Below are positions 26,515 to 35,072 of a stretch of DNA of 64,000 bases, piece after piece. Made by a program: the position numbers and the translations under genes. Numbering within the stretch: position 1 is the first letter of the stretch; each line of letters begins with the position of its first letter. This stretch comes from Betaproteobacteria bacterium. GTDB taxonomy: Bacteria; Pseudomonadota; Gammaproteobacteria; Burkholderiales; Burkholderiaceae. The stretch spans positions 35,155-99,154 of the forward strand of contig CANGHN010000004.1 of the NCBI GenBank assembly GCA_947453825.1, in the 5' to 3' direction. The notes under the pieces were generated by a model. That model saw nothing but the letters and a program-made list of their open reading frames with translations, was not told the origin of the DNA and did not search any database.

Positions 26515-27684
26515 ATGAATCACCCTATCCCCAAGCCAGACCAATACCAAGAAATGCGTGAAGCATTGCGCGACCTATGCGGTAATTATGACTCCGCCTA
26601 TTGGCAAAAGATCGATCATGAGCGTGGCTATCCAGAAACATTTGTCAAAGCAATGACTGAGGCGGGATGGTTAGCCGCTCTGATCCCAGAAGAATACGGT
26701 GGCTCTGGATTAGGTTTAGCAGAAGCCTCTGTCATCATGGAAGAAATCAACTTCTCAGGTGGTAACGCCGGCTCTTGTCATGGGCAGATGTACAACATGG
26801 GTACTTTGTTGCGCCACGGATCTGAAGCGCAGAAAAAAATGTACCTACCGAAAATTGCTAGCGGGCAATTACGCTTACAAAGCATGGCTGTTACCGAGCC
26901 TACAACTGGCACAGATACAACCAAACTAAAAACGACCGCAGTTAAGAAAGGTGACAAGTATGTCATCAATGGTCAAAAAGTTTGGATCTCACGTATTCAG
27001 CATTCAGACCTGATGATTTTGCTAGCACGTACTACAGCCATTTCTGAAGTGCAACGTAAATCTGAAGGCATGTCGATCTTCATCGTCAATCTCGCAGACG
27101 CTATCGGCAAAGGTATGGAAGTGAGGCCAATTGCCAATATGGTGAATCATGAAACTAATGAGGTCTTCTTCGATAATCTAGAGATTCCAGCAGAAAATCT
27201 CATTGGTACTGAGGGTCAAGGGTTTAAATATATTTTGGATGGCTTAAATGCTGAACGCGTTTTAATAGCTGCAGAGTGTATTGGTGATGCCTATTGGTTT
27301 ATTGACCGAGCACGTCGCTATGCAAATGACCGCGTTGTGTTTGATCGCCCGATTGGTAAAAATCAAGGTATTCAATTTCCGATTGCTGACAGCTATATTG
27401 AAACTGAAGCTGCTAATCTGATGCGCTTTAAAGCCTGTGAGTTATTTGATCAACACCAACCCTGCGGACCAGAAGCCAATATGTCCAAATATTTAGCTGC
27501 TAAAGCATCATGGGAAGCTGCTAATGTTTGCTTGCAAACACATGGTGGCTTTGGCTTTGCTAATGAATATGATGTGGAGAGAAAGTTTAGAGAGACCCGT
27601 CTATATCAAGTGGCCCCTATCTCAACCAACTTAATCTATTCATACATCGCAGAGCATGTTCTTGGTCTACCCAGATCCTTCTAA
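26515..27684 (+). CDS. Acyl-CoA dehydrogenase, isovaleryl-type catalytic base
   Basis: A 389-residue flavoenzyme. The FAD segments M-A-V-T-E-P-T-T-G-T-D (near residue 124) and V-W-I-S-R are present. At the usual C-terminal catalytic site (Y-E-G-T in most family members) it reads Y-Q-V-A-P-I-S, without Glu. A Glu is found instead in G-L-N-A-E-R-V (Glu247), where isovaleryl-CoA dehydrogenase keeps its base. This suggests a branched-chain acyl-CoA substrate. It is followed 12 bases later by a CoA-transferase gene, probably co-transcribed. Confidence 0.87.
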   Translation: MNHPIPKPDQYQEMREALRDLCGNYDSAYWQKIDHERGYPETFVKAMTEAGWLAALIPEEYGGSGLGLAEASVIMEEINFSGGNAGSCHGQMYNMGTLLRHGSEAQKKMYLPKIASGQLRLQSMAVTEPTTGTDTTKLKTTAVKKGDKYVINGQKVWISRIQHSDLMILLARTTAISEVQRKSEGMSIFIVNLADAIGKGMEVRPIANMVNHETNEVFFDNLEIPAENLIGTEGQGFKYILDGLNAERVLIAAECIGDAYWFIDRARRYANDRVVFDRPIGKNQGIQFPIADSYIETEAANLMRFKACELFDQHQPCGPEANMSKYLAAKASWEAANVCLQTHGGFGFANEYDVERKFRETRLYQVAPISTNLIYSYIAEHVLGLPRSF

Positions 27685-27696
27685 GAGTAATTGAAT

Positions 27697-28881
27697 ATGA
27701 CTGTCCGCCCATTAGATGGAATTACCGTTGTTGCTCTTGAGCATGTCATTGCTGCACCCTTTTGCACACGCCAATTAGCCGATTTAGGTGCTCGTGTGAT
27801 CAAGATAGAGCGCCCCGGCGGTGGTGACTTTGCTAGAGGATATGACACGCAAGTAGAAGGGCTTTGCTCTCACTTCGTTTGGGTCAATCGCTCTAAAGAA
27901 AGTTTGACCCTAGATGTTAAACAAGCTTCCGGTCTAGCAGTATTAAAAAAGTTACTCAAAACAGCCGACGTCTTTGTGCAGAACTTGGCGCCGGGTGCTG
28001 CTGCGCGGATGGGCCTCACTGCAGAGGTACTCCAAAAGGAAAACCCTGGGCTGATTATGTGTGACATCTCTGGTTATGGAAACGACGGGCCCTATCGCGA
28101 TAAAAAAGCGTATGACCTATTGATTCAGAGTGAAGCTGGATTTTTATCCGTCACTGGAACTCCAGAGACGCCCAGTAAATCCGGCAACTCTATTGCCGAT
28201 ATTGCGGCGGGCATGTATGCCTATACCAATATTTTGGCCGCTCTATTACAAAGAGGCAAAACAGGTAAAGGCTCGGTGATTGATATCTCCATGCTAGAGT
28301 CACTCAGTGAGTGGATGAGCTTTCCGATGTATTACGCCTACAAAGGTGCAGAACCTCCACCTAGAAATGGCGCATCTCATGCCACTATTTACCCCTACGG
28401 CCCCTTCAAGGCGGGTGACGGCAAGACTGTCATGCTTGGTCTACAAAATGAACGAGAGTGGGCCCAGTTCTGCGAGACTGTATTACAAAATCCATCCCTC
28501 GCACAAGATGAACGCTTTGATAGAAATTTCAAGCGCAATGAAAAGCGGACTGAACTTCTAGAGATCATCGATGCTTGCTTTAGCAAAATCAATTCTGAAG
28601 AATTAATTGCCAGATTAGAAAAGGCCCAAATTGCTAATGCACATCTGAATGACATGGAAGGTCTGTGGAAGCACAAACAACACCAGGCGCGCAATCGTTG
28701 GGCGCAAGTGGATACCCCCGCCGGCCCTATTCCAGCACTTCTCCCACCAGGACTAAATGATAGCTATGACTATCGAATGGATCCCATTCCTGCAGTTGGG
28801 GAGCACACTGATTCGATCTTGAAAGAACTGGGTATGGCTGAGTCTGATATTTCCCAGATGCGCGCTAGCGGGGCTATCTAA
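27697..28881 (+). CDS. CaiB/BaiF class III CoA-transferase
   Basis: A 394-residue enzyme of the CaiB/BaiF family, only moderately similar to the one at 25164-26369. Visible are V-A-L-E-H-V-I-A-A-P-F-C-T-R near residue 11, D-V-F-V-Q-N-L-A-P-G-A-A near residue 91 and N-S-I-A-D-I-A-A-G-M with the catalytic Asp. A TTG at 27691 is in frame, but the ATG at 27697 has AAGAG 9 bases ahead. Its last four bases overlap the end of the convergent cls gene. It likely supplies or recycles CoA for the acyl-CoA dehydrogenase substrate. Confidence 0.9.
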   Translation: MTVRPLDGITVVALEHVIAAPFCTRQLADLGARVIKIERPGGGDFARGYDTQVEGLCSHFVWVNRSKESLTLDVKQASGLAVLKKLLKTADVFVQNLAPGAAARMGLTAEVLQKENPGLIMCDISGYGNDGPYRDKKAYDLLIQSEAGFLSVTGTPETPSKSGNSIADIAAGMYAYTNILAALLQRGKTGKGSVIDISMLESLSEWMSFPMYYAYKGAEPPPRNGASHATIYPYGPFKAGDGKTVMLGLQNEREWAQFCETVLQNPSLAQDERFDRNFKRNEKRTELLEIIDACFSKINSEELIARLEKAQIANAHLNDMEGLWKHKQHQARNRWAQVDTPAGPIPALLPPGLNDSYDYRMDPIPAVGEHTDSILKELGMAESDISQMRASGAI

Positions 28882-30356
28882 AGTAGTGGCGAGCTTAAAT
28901 GAGCTGCGTTCTCAAGGTATCGATGCCAGCGTGGCCGCATTCTCCAGACTGCTAAATCAACGTAATCTGATTGGCCAAGATAAGTGCCAATCAGTTTTTC
29001 AAGATCAGCGCAAAATACCTCGTTGTAAACAATCAAGCTAATTTCAAAATTTAAACGCAAGCTACGTTGATCAAAATTGACTGAGCCAAAGATTGCCATT
29101 CTTTTATCAATCAGTAAACTTTTGGTATGTAGCAAGCCACCATGAAACTCCGCAATCTTCACGCCCGCATTTAATAAATCATCATAGTAACTTTTACTAC
29201 TCCAAGCAACGAGTGCGGAATCGTTAAGTTTTGGAACAATCAGTGTCACCTTGACGCCACGCCTCGCAGCTGCCATGAGGGCTTGCAAGAGTCCGCCATC
29301 AGGACCAAAGTATGGCGTAGTGATTGTGAGCTCTTGACGAGCATCAATAATTGCTGAGAGCATCACCTGATACAAAATATCATCTCGATATACCGGCCCC
29401 GAAGCGAGCTCCTGAGCTAGCGCGCCACCCTCATCAAGTGCAGCAGGAAGATGGAGATCGTCAAAGTGAGTAATGTGAGGGTTATCTACACTCCAGTCAA
29501 ATGCAAAAGTTAAGTCAAATTGGGAGGCAACTGGCCCCTCAACCCGCACCATTGCATCAACCCACTCTCCCACGCCCGAGTCTTGTTTAAAAGTTCGTGG
29601 ATCAACCATATTCATACTGCCAGTCCAAACAATGGTGCCATCGACTACAAAAATTTTGCGGTGAAGTCGCAAATCTGCACGCCGAAATTGAAAACGCCCA
29701 ATCTGAATAGGTAACGCCTCTGTTACCTGAATACCGGCATTCCGAAAGCGCCCAGGCCATTTCGATTTAAACCAATTTTTGCTGCCTAGTGAATCTAATA
29801 AAACACGGCAAGCTACGCCACGTTTAGAGGCTGCAATTAAAGCCTCACCAACTCGGTCAGCATCGCCGCCCAAAGCCCAGATATAAAACTCTAAGTGCAG
29901 ACTTTTTTTAGCCTGGTCAATCTCATCAATGAAGTGCTGCAATATTTCAAGAGAATTGGTATGTAATTCCAATTGATTACCAGCAACTACTGGTGTTCCA
30001 TTTTTCGCCTCTGCCAACAAACTTAATGCCCTGCCCTCAATTGGCAACTTCTCCCTATCTAGCAGATAGCTCTTACGCATATTTTCCGTAATCTGCGCAT
30101 ACTCCCGATTCATGCGAGTAATCTTTCGTGTCAATTTTCGACCGACTGGGCGCTCGCCAATCAGCACATAAAGACTGATACCAAAAACCGGGAAAGTCAT
30201 GACGATAAAAATCCATGCAAAAGCAACGCCTACCGGCCTTCTCACAGAAATAATGACGCCAATGAAGTAGGTCACCAAGAAAAAATGAATAAACAATAGC
30301 CAATTTAAATTGAGCTCAAACGTATGTTTAAGAAAGAGGCTTAGTAAATCATTCAT
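28878..30356 (-). CDS. cls: Cardiolipin synthase, phospholipase D family
   Basis: A 492-residue enzyme with two N-terminal membrane segments and two HKD motifs: H-R-K-I-F-V-V-D near residue 233 and H-T-K-S-L-L-I-D near residue 411, each followed by a G-S-x-N. It joins two phosphatidylglycerol molecules to make cardiolipin, or uses another phospholipid donor. The ATG overlaps the stop of the EEP-family gene by four bases, so it is the last gene of a three-gene operon. Length and layout match ClsA/ClsB-type proteins. Confidence 0.9.
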   Translation of the reverse strand: MNDLLSLFLKHTFELNLNWLLFIHFFLVTYFIGVIISVRRPVGVAFAWIFIVMTFPVFGISLYVLIGERPVGRKLTRKITRMNREYAQITENMRKSYLLDREKLPIEGRALSLLAEAKNGTPVVAGNQLELHTNSLEILQHFIDEIDQAKKSLHLEFYIWALGGDADRVGEALIAASKRGVACRVLLDSLGSKNWFKSKWPGRFRNAGIQVTEALPIQIGRFQFRRADLRLHRKIFVVDGTIVWTGSMNMVDPRTFKQDSGVGEWVDAMVRVEGPVASQFDLTFAFDWSVDNPHITHFDDLHLPAALDEGGALAQELASGPVYRDDILYQVMLSAIIDARQELTITTPYFGPDGGLLQALMAAARRGVKVTLIVPKLNDSALVAWSSKSYYDDLLNAGVKIAEFHGGLLHTKSLLIDKRMAIFGSVNFDQRSLRLNFEISLIVYNEVFCADLEKLIGTYLGQSDYVDLAVWRMRPRWHRYLENAAHLSSPLL

Positions 30357-31105
30357 GTCAGTTCCAATTCAGCGGCAATACCCAGATGATCTGATAGCTT
30401 CATCCACTCATGCAAAATTTGTGCGGAATGCACTTGTAAGCCTCGCACATAAATGCGATCCATTGGCAGTACTGGCCTAACACTAGGGAATGTCTTTGCT
30501 GGTGCCCCGGTTAAAACCTCAAATACCTCTGCAAAACCTGCAGCCTTCATAGGCTCGCTTACCCGATTACGCCAGTCATTAAAGTCTCCTGCCACGATCA
30601 CAGGCTGATCCTGCGTCAAAACTTCAATATGTCGAATGATTTCTTCAAGCTGGCGCTCTCTACCACGTTCAAATAAAGCTAAGTGCACACAAAAACAATG
30701 AATCGGTTGATTAGCACCCGCAAGATTAGTCACGCTATGTAATAGACCGCGCTTCTCAAAGCGATATGCCGAGATATCGTAATTTTTTCCTTTTTGCAAA
30801 GGTTGCTTAGAGAGAATGGCATTGCCGTGGTGCCCATCGGGATACTCAACATTTTTTCCATAATGCCAATCATGCCAATAATCCTCCGACAAAAAATGAG
30901 TTAACTCCATCAGGGGCCATTGACTAAAGCGCCTTACTCTTCCGCGATGCTCTTGTTGAAGCTCTTGCAAGAAAAGTAAGTCTGGATGATGAGCGCGCAT
31001 CTTTTGGCGCAATTGGTGAATCGTGGAATGACGATGCAAGGGTGATAAGCCCTTATGCACATTCATAGTCATCACCGTGAAGCGACTACCTTGATGTTGA
31101 TTCAT
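30353..31105 (-). CDS. Endonuclease/exonuclease/phosphatase family protein
   Basis: A 250-residue cytoplasmic metal-dependent phosphodiesterase. The fold's motifs are visible: M-N-V-H-K-G (metal-binding Asn), L-Q-E-L, G-D-F-N-D-W near residue 167, and S-D-H-L-G near the end. A similar gene sits next to cls in many proteobacteria (like YbhP beside ClsB in E. coli), so a lipid or phosphodiester substrate is plausible. It starts in a TGATG overlap with the upstream ferredoxin-like gene and overlaps cls by ATGA. Confidence 0.87.
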   Translation of the reverse strand: MNQHQGSRFTVMTMNVHKGLSPLHRHSTIHQLRQKMRAHHPDLLFLQELQQEHRGRVRRFSQWPLMELTHFLSEDYWHDWHYGKNVEYPDGHHGNAILSKQPLQKGKNYDISAYRFEKRGLLHSVTNLAGANQPIHCFCVHLALFERGRERQLEEIIRHIEVLTQDQPVIVAGDFNDWRNRVSEPMKAAGFAEVFEVLTGAPAKTFPSVRPVLPMDRIYVRGLQVHSAQILHEWMKLSDHLGIAAELELT

Positions 31106-31305
31106 CAAAATTGGCCTGCTGCGCGCTGACGCCTGACCCGAGCCAAATAGATTTCACCTTCAACCAAGTCCTGACACTGCATACATTTGTTGCAAATGGA
31201 GGCCTGCGCACGTAACTCGTCGATAGAGTCAATGGGATGGGTATCCAAGTACTCTCGAAGATCAATATCAAGAATCTCGTTACAGAGACAAACTACTTCA
31301 GCCAT
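31105..31305 (-). CDS. Bfd-like [2Fe-2S]-binding protein
   Basis: A 66-residue protein with a cysteine pair C-L-C near residue 6 and C-N-K-C-M-Q-C near residue 38, the pattern of the BFD-like [2Fe-2S] domain. Bfd releases iron from bacterioferritin, and related domains support other redox enzymes. I start at 31305 (M-A-E-V-V-C-L-C); extension to 31374 adds residues that run into the divergent tupB start. It heads the operon with the EEP and cls genes, an unusual combination. No bacterioferritin gene is near. Confidence 0.72.
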   Translation of the reverse strand: MAEVVCLCNEILDIDLREYLDTHPIDSIDELRAQASICNKCMQCQDLVEGEIYLARVRRQRAAGQF

Positions 31306-31372
31306 AAGTCCAATATAAGGGGAATAAATCGTATTAGGCTCATTTTGCCATTGCCTTGATAGAATCGAGCCC

Positions 31373-32068
31373 ATGCTGAACGCCCTTCATGAAGCCCTGA
31401 ACCTACTCGCCCACTTAGATAGTGGGGTTCTGGGCATTGTTTTGGTCTCGGTAAAGGTTAGCTTGACTGCCCTTTTCTTTGGAACCCTGCTAGGCCTTCC
31501 TATTGGTGTTTTATTGGCAACCGAGGAATTTAAGGGGAAGAAATGGATTATCGTGACCCTCAATACCCTCATGGGGGTTCCCACGGTAATCGTTGGGGTA
31601 ATCGTTTATCTCATGCTATCTCGAACAGGGCCTCTAGGGGCGTGGGGATGGTTATTTACCATCAAGGGCATGATCCTTGCACAAATCCTCCTCACAACCC
31701 CCCTAATAGCCGCTCTGAGTCGGCAAATTCTGGAGGACTCCTGGAGAATTCATCGTGACTCGTTCTTAAGCCTCAGAATTCCTCCTATAGCCCGTTATAA
31801 GTGGCTCATTTGGGACTGCCGCTTCTCCCTAACCATTGCAGTGCTTGCTGGCTTGGCTAGGGCAATTTCAGAGGTAGGCGCTGTCATGATTGTGGGTGGC
31901 AATATTGATCACTCCACCAGGACTATGACTACTGCCATCGCCCTAGAAACCAGTAAAGGTGATTTACCACTGGCACTTGCCCTGGGCATCATCCTGCTGA
32001 CCATTGTTTTGCTAGCTAACTTATTTACTTTTGCAGTTCGTCAAATCGCGGAACGTCGCTATGGTTAA
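31373..32068 (+). CDS. tupB: TupB-like tungstate ABC transporter permease
   Basis: A 231-residue permease with five or six membrane segments. The E-E-F-K-G-K-K near residue 51, the loop N-T-L-M-G-V-P-T-V-I-V-G and, near residue 161, A-R-A-I-S-E-V-G-A-V-M-I-V-G-G-N-I match TupB proteins of the oxyanion ABC group. The ATPase gene overlaps its end by 8 bases. The binding protein TupA is not adjacent on either side. Divergent from the Bfd-like operon. A tungsten role fits the formate dehydrogenase encoded nearby. Confidence 0.82.
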   Translation: MLNALHEALNLLAHLDSGVLGIVLVSVKVSLTALFFGTLLGLPIGVLLATEEFKGKKWIIVTLNTLMGVPTVIVGVIVYLMLSRTGPLGAWGWLFTIKGMILAQILLTTPLIAALSRQILEDSWRIHRDSFLSLRIPPIARYKWLIWDCRFSLTIAVLAGLARAISEVGAVMIVGGNIDHSTRTMTTAIALETSKGDLPLALALGIILLTIVLLANLFTFAVRQIAERRYG

Positions 32069-32762
32069 TACGCTCGAACAATTTAGTAGATTCATTGAGC
32101 TCAAGGACATCACTGTGAAAAGCAATGGCAGAACTATTCTGAGTATTGCGCATGCAGTAATTCCCGCTGACCGTATCACTGCATGTATTGGCCCTAATGG
32201 CGCTGGAAAAACCACCCTATTAAAGCTGCTCAATGGCCTGATTAAGCCCGATACAGGGACCATTCGGTATTCGTTTGCCAATAAGACTGCATTGGTCCTG
32301 CACCATACTCCTATGATTAAGGCGTCTGCCAAAGCTAATCTGAGCTTAGTGAAAGATGTAGATGCATCGATTACAGCAGCAGAGATTGATGCAGTACTGA
32401 AGCAAGTAGGCTTAAATAATCTAGCATCCAGTCCTGCGCACCGCTTATCAGCGGGCGAAAGGCAAAAGTTATGTCTAGGTAGAGCTATTTTGCAAAAGCC
32501 AAACTTAGTCTTATTGGATGAACCTACGGCTAACCTAGACCCTAATACTACTGAGCAAGTTGAAGAGATGATTCGCCAGTTTGATGCCCAAGGTACAGAT
32601 GTGATCTTTTCTTCTCATCAGCTTGCACAGGTACAAAGACTTGCGAAATTTATTCTCTTTATCGACCAAGGAGAGATAAAAGAAAAGGGATCCGCAGGCC
32701 CCTTCTTTGCTGATCCCCAAACACAGGCGGCTAAACGCTACCTATATCAAGAGTTAATCTAA
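32061..32762 (+). CDS. tupC: TupC-like tungstate ABC transporter ATPase
   Basis: A 233-residue ABC ATPase. Walker A is G-P-N-G-A-G-K-T-T near residue 43, the signature is L-S-A-G-E-R-Q-K near residue 131, Walker B is L-V-L-L-D-E-P and the switch is S-S-H-Q-L. It lacks a large C-terminal extension, as expected for TupC. The ATG at 32061 overlaps tupB by 8 bases; an earlier ATG at 32031 would lie inside tupB. It ends 4 bases from the convergent formate dehydrogenase block. Confidence 0.84.
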   Translation: MVNTLEQFSRFIELKDITVKSNGRTILSIAHAVIPADRITACIGPNGAGKTTLLKLLNGLIKPDTGTIRYSFANKTALVLHHTPMIKASAKANLSLVKDVDASITAAEIDAVLKQVGLNNLASSPAHRLSAGERQKLCLGRAILQKPNLVLLDEPTANLDPNTTEQVEEMIRQFDAQGTDVIFSSHQLAQVQRLAKFILFIDQGEIKEKGSAGPFFADPQTQAAKRYLYQELI

Positions 32763-32766
32763 CTCA

Positions 32767-33039
32767 TTATTTTGCTGCAGGTGCAGCTGCAGCAACAGGC
32801 GCAACGAATGGCGGCGGCGCTACACAAGCAGCAGGTGCTGGTGTGCCAGCAACCTTAAAGCGATCTGCCACTCGGTTTTGCGCTTGGCAGAGTTGATAAG
32901 CACCAATGCGATCACCGTAAGCAGCTTTTGCTTTAGTTAAAGCAGCTGCTTCCGCCTGCTCAGGAGTTAATGGAGGTAATGCAGCCATTACGGATGCGCC
33001 AGCAAGTGCGCAGAATGTAAAAGCAATGATTTTTTTCAT
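32767..33039 (-). CDS. Small exported Ala/Pro-rich protein downstream of formate dehydrogenase
   Basis: A 90-residue exported protein starting M-K-K-I-I-A-F-T-F with a signal ending M-A-A-L-P; then L-T-P-E-Q-A-E-A-A, two Cys (in Q-L-C-Q-A-Q and P-A-A-C-V-A) that could pair in the periplasm, and a Pro/Ala tail. AAGGA precedes the ATG. It follows fdhC by 10 bases and so is likely the last gene of the transcript. I do not recognise a family; a role in the periplasm with the dehydrogenase is inferred from position only. Confidence 0.66.
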   Translation of the reverse strand: MKKIIAFTFCALAGASVMAALPPLTPEQAEAAALTKAKAAYGDRIGAYQLCQAQNRVADRFKVAGTPAPAACVAPPPFVAPVAAAAPAAK

Positions 33040-33049
33040 GGCTTTTTCC

Positions 33050-34105
33050 TTATTTATTAACTTTGTTGTACCAGAGCTCATGATGCTCCTTAGCCCAGGT
33101 TGCATCAACGTAGCCAGACATCATGCCATCAGAAGAACCCTGCATACCAATTGAACCGATATAAATATGGCCCATAGCCATAGTCATCATTAGAACTGCT
33201 GCGCCGCCGTGAATAATATTAGCAATCTGCATAGTTCCACGGATGTACTCAACCTGCATAAACGGCACGATCATGTCCAGCACAAGGCCAGAGCCTGAAA
33301 TGACCAAACCTAGGAAGGTCATGCCAAACCAAAACCAAATCTTCTCACCGAAGTTGAAGAAACCAGCGGGAGGATGTTTTCCACCAAACATTCCGCCAAA
33401 TGACTTTATCCAGGTAAGGTCGCCTTGCCCTGGAATATTTCTGGTGGCAAAAAGCAGGAAAAAGATGATTACGCTGAGAGTGAACAATGGACCAGAGTAA
33501 TTATGAATATTCTTACAGACCATCAAGAATGAGCCATAAGCAACCCCACCCATTAATGGCATTGCAAAATACTTACCCCATAAAATGAGGCCGCCAGTCA
33601 AAGCAAGTCCAATAAAACTCGCAGCCATTACCCAATGGGTAAAGCGCTCAAAACCATTAAACCGCTTGATTTTTTGACCAGATAGCGGCGCATGCAATTT
33701 GATTGGGCCCTTGATAATAAAGACGGCTGCAATACCGAAGAATGCAATCGCCATTAACCAGCCACCGTAAACAGTAATCACGCCATTACGAATCACACGC
33801 CACTGTTCGCCAGAACGCTGAATCAGAACACTAGCTTCTTTGTCTGGAATACTGACGTAGTTATAAGGATCGCTATTAGCAGAGGTGAAAATGGAAGGAT
33901 TTGCTGGTTGAGATTGAGCTTGAGTTCCGTTGGCCAAGGCGCCTGGACTAGCGGGCACGCTTGCAGGCGGAACATCTACTCCACTTGGGGAAGGTAGAGG
34001 TGGCATTGGCGCACGCTCTGCATAACCCATTCCACTTGCTAGGGTCAGTGACAAACCAGCAGCCACCACCAAAGTGCGTAGAACTCTAGAAAATGATCGT
34101 TTCAT
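33050..34105 (-). CDS. Formate dehydrogenase gamma subunit, cytochrome b556
   Basis: A 351-residue membrane cytochrome. A signal-like segment is followed by an unusual Pro/Ser/Ala-rich stretch of about 60 residues, then four membrane helices with heme-ligand histidines: R-F-T-H-W-V-M-A, N-I-H-N-Y-S-G-P, and I-H-G-G-A-A-V and G-H-I-Y-I-G toward the end. It takes electrons from the Fe-S beta subunit to quinone. I choose the ATG at 34105 with AAGGA 8 bases before; an ATG at 34111 is too close to that site. It belongs to the fdh operon. Confidence 0.9.
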   Translation of the reverse strand: MKRSFSRVLRTLVVAAGLSLTLASGMGYAERAPMPPLPSPSGVDVPPASVPASPGALANGTQAQSQPANPSIFTSANSDPYNYVSIPDKEASVLIQRSGEQWRVIRNGVITVYGGWLMAIAFFGIAAVFIIKGPIKLHAPLSGQKIKRFNGFERFTHWVMAASFIGLALTGGLILWGKYFAMPLMGGVAYGSFLMVCKNIHNYSGPLFTLSVIIFFLLFATRNIPGQGDLTWIKSFGGMFGGKHPPAGFFNFGEKIWFWFGMTFLGLVISGSGLVLDMIVPFMQVEYIRGTMQIANIIHGGAAVLMMTMAMGHIYIGSIGMQGSSDGMMSGYVDATWAKEHHELWYNKVNK

Positions 34106-34152
34106 ACACATGTCCTTAAACGTTTTCGTTTTATTTATTGTTATTTAGTTGA

Positions 34153-34389
34153 TCACTTAACGCGACTGTATTCGTTTTGACCCTGAGTACGCTTATCAAC
34201 GGACTCAGTCCAGCTACCCTGATTTCCAGGGGTCCAGTTTTTGGTCATGAATCCATTGCTTGCACCCATGTAAGGAGCTACATCAGGTCGTTTAGCAGCC
34301 TTGGCTGCAATTTCTGGTGGCTCAGAACATGCGGCCAACAGGGTTACTGCAGCAAAACACAAACCGAGCGCTTTGAAATTGAATTTCAT
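34153..34389 (-). CDS. Small lipoprotein within the formate dehydrogenase operon
   Basis: A 78-residue lipoprotein. The signal ends with the lipobox L-L-A-A-C (Cys22), followed by S-E-P-P-E-I-A and a polar tail ending Y-S-R-V-K. Its ATG overlaps the fdhB stop by one base (TAATG), so it is translationally coupled to fdhB and lies before fdhC. Its place in the operon suggests an accessory part of the periplasmic enzyme complex. I know no function for it. Confidence 0.72.
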   Translation of the reverse strand: MKFNFKALGLCFAAVTLLAACSEPPEIAAKAAKRPDVAPYMGASNGFMTKNWTPGNQGSWTESVDKRTQGQNEYSRVK

Positions 34390-35045
34390 TATTTGGCTCC
34401 TGGAATTTTTGCAGCAGAGGTTGGAGTTGGCGCTGCAGCATCTGGACCACCATATGCAGTCGTCCAACCAAAAGGTTTGGATCCAGGATATTTACCGTTT
34501 TTCTCACGAGTAGCAACACGGTTATTAAAGATCCCAGAAATGATATCGCTATCGCCGCCAATCAAGGCCTTGGTAGAACACATCTCAGCACACAGTGGCA
34601 ACTTACCTTCTGCTAAGCGGTTACGACCATACTTTTCAAATTCTGCAACGCTACCATTTTCTTCTGGTCCACCACTACAGAATGTGCACTTATCCATTTT
34701 GCTACGCGATCCAAAAGCACCTTTACTAAGGAACTGTGGCGCTCCAAACGGACAAGCAAAAGAACAGTATCCGCAACCAATACAGATATCCTTGTCGTGC
34801 AATACAACGCCCTCATCAGTACGGTAAAAGCAATCTACAGGGCATACCGCCATACAAGGAGCATCGGAGCAGTGCATGCATGCAACTGAAATCGATTTTT
34901 CTTGACCGATGATGCCGTCATTGACAGTCACCACGCGGCGGCGATTAACACCCCAAGGTACTTCGTTGTCATTTTTACAAGCTGTGACACAACCATTGCA
35001 TTCGATGCAACGTTCTGTGTCACAGATAAATTTCATTCTTGCCAT
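34389..35045 (-). CDS. Formate dehydrogenase beta subunit, four Fe-S clusters
   Basis: A 218-residue ferredoxin-type subunit. Cysteine clusters C-I-E-C-N-G-C-V-T-A-C, C-M-H-C-S-D-A-P-C-M-A-V-C-P, C-I-G-C-G-Y-C-S-F-A-C-P and a C-T-F-C with later C-A-E-M-C-S-T-K match the four [4Fe-4S] sites of the HybA/FdnH group. The C-terminal membrane anchor seen in FdnH is absent, so it would be held by the gamma subunit. It moves electrons from FdhA to the cytochrome. It lies 27 bases downstream of fdhA. Confidence 0.92.
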   Translation of the reverse strand: MARMKFICDTERCIECNGCVTACKNDNEVPWGVNRRRVVTVNDGIIGQEKSISVACMHCSDAPCMAVCPVDCFYRTDEGVVLHDKDICIGCGYCSFACPFGAPQFLSKGAFGSRSKMDKCTFCSGGPEENGSVAEFEKYGRNRLAEGKLPLCAEMCSTKALIGGDSDIISGIFNNRVATREKNGKYPGSKPFGWTTAYGGPDAAAPTPTSAAKIPGAK

Positions 35046-35072
35046 TGTGTTCTCCTGACTTTATTTTCTAAC

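Noticed and set aside
34177..34827. A 216-codon plus-strand open frame
   Set aside because: It is antisense to the formate dehydrogenase beta subunit and the lipoprotein, both clearly coding; it has no family features.
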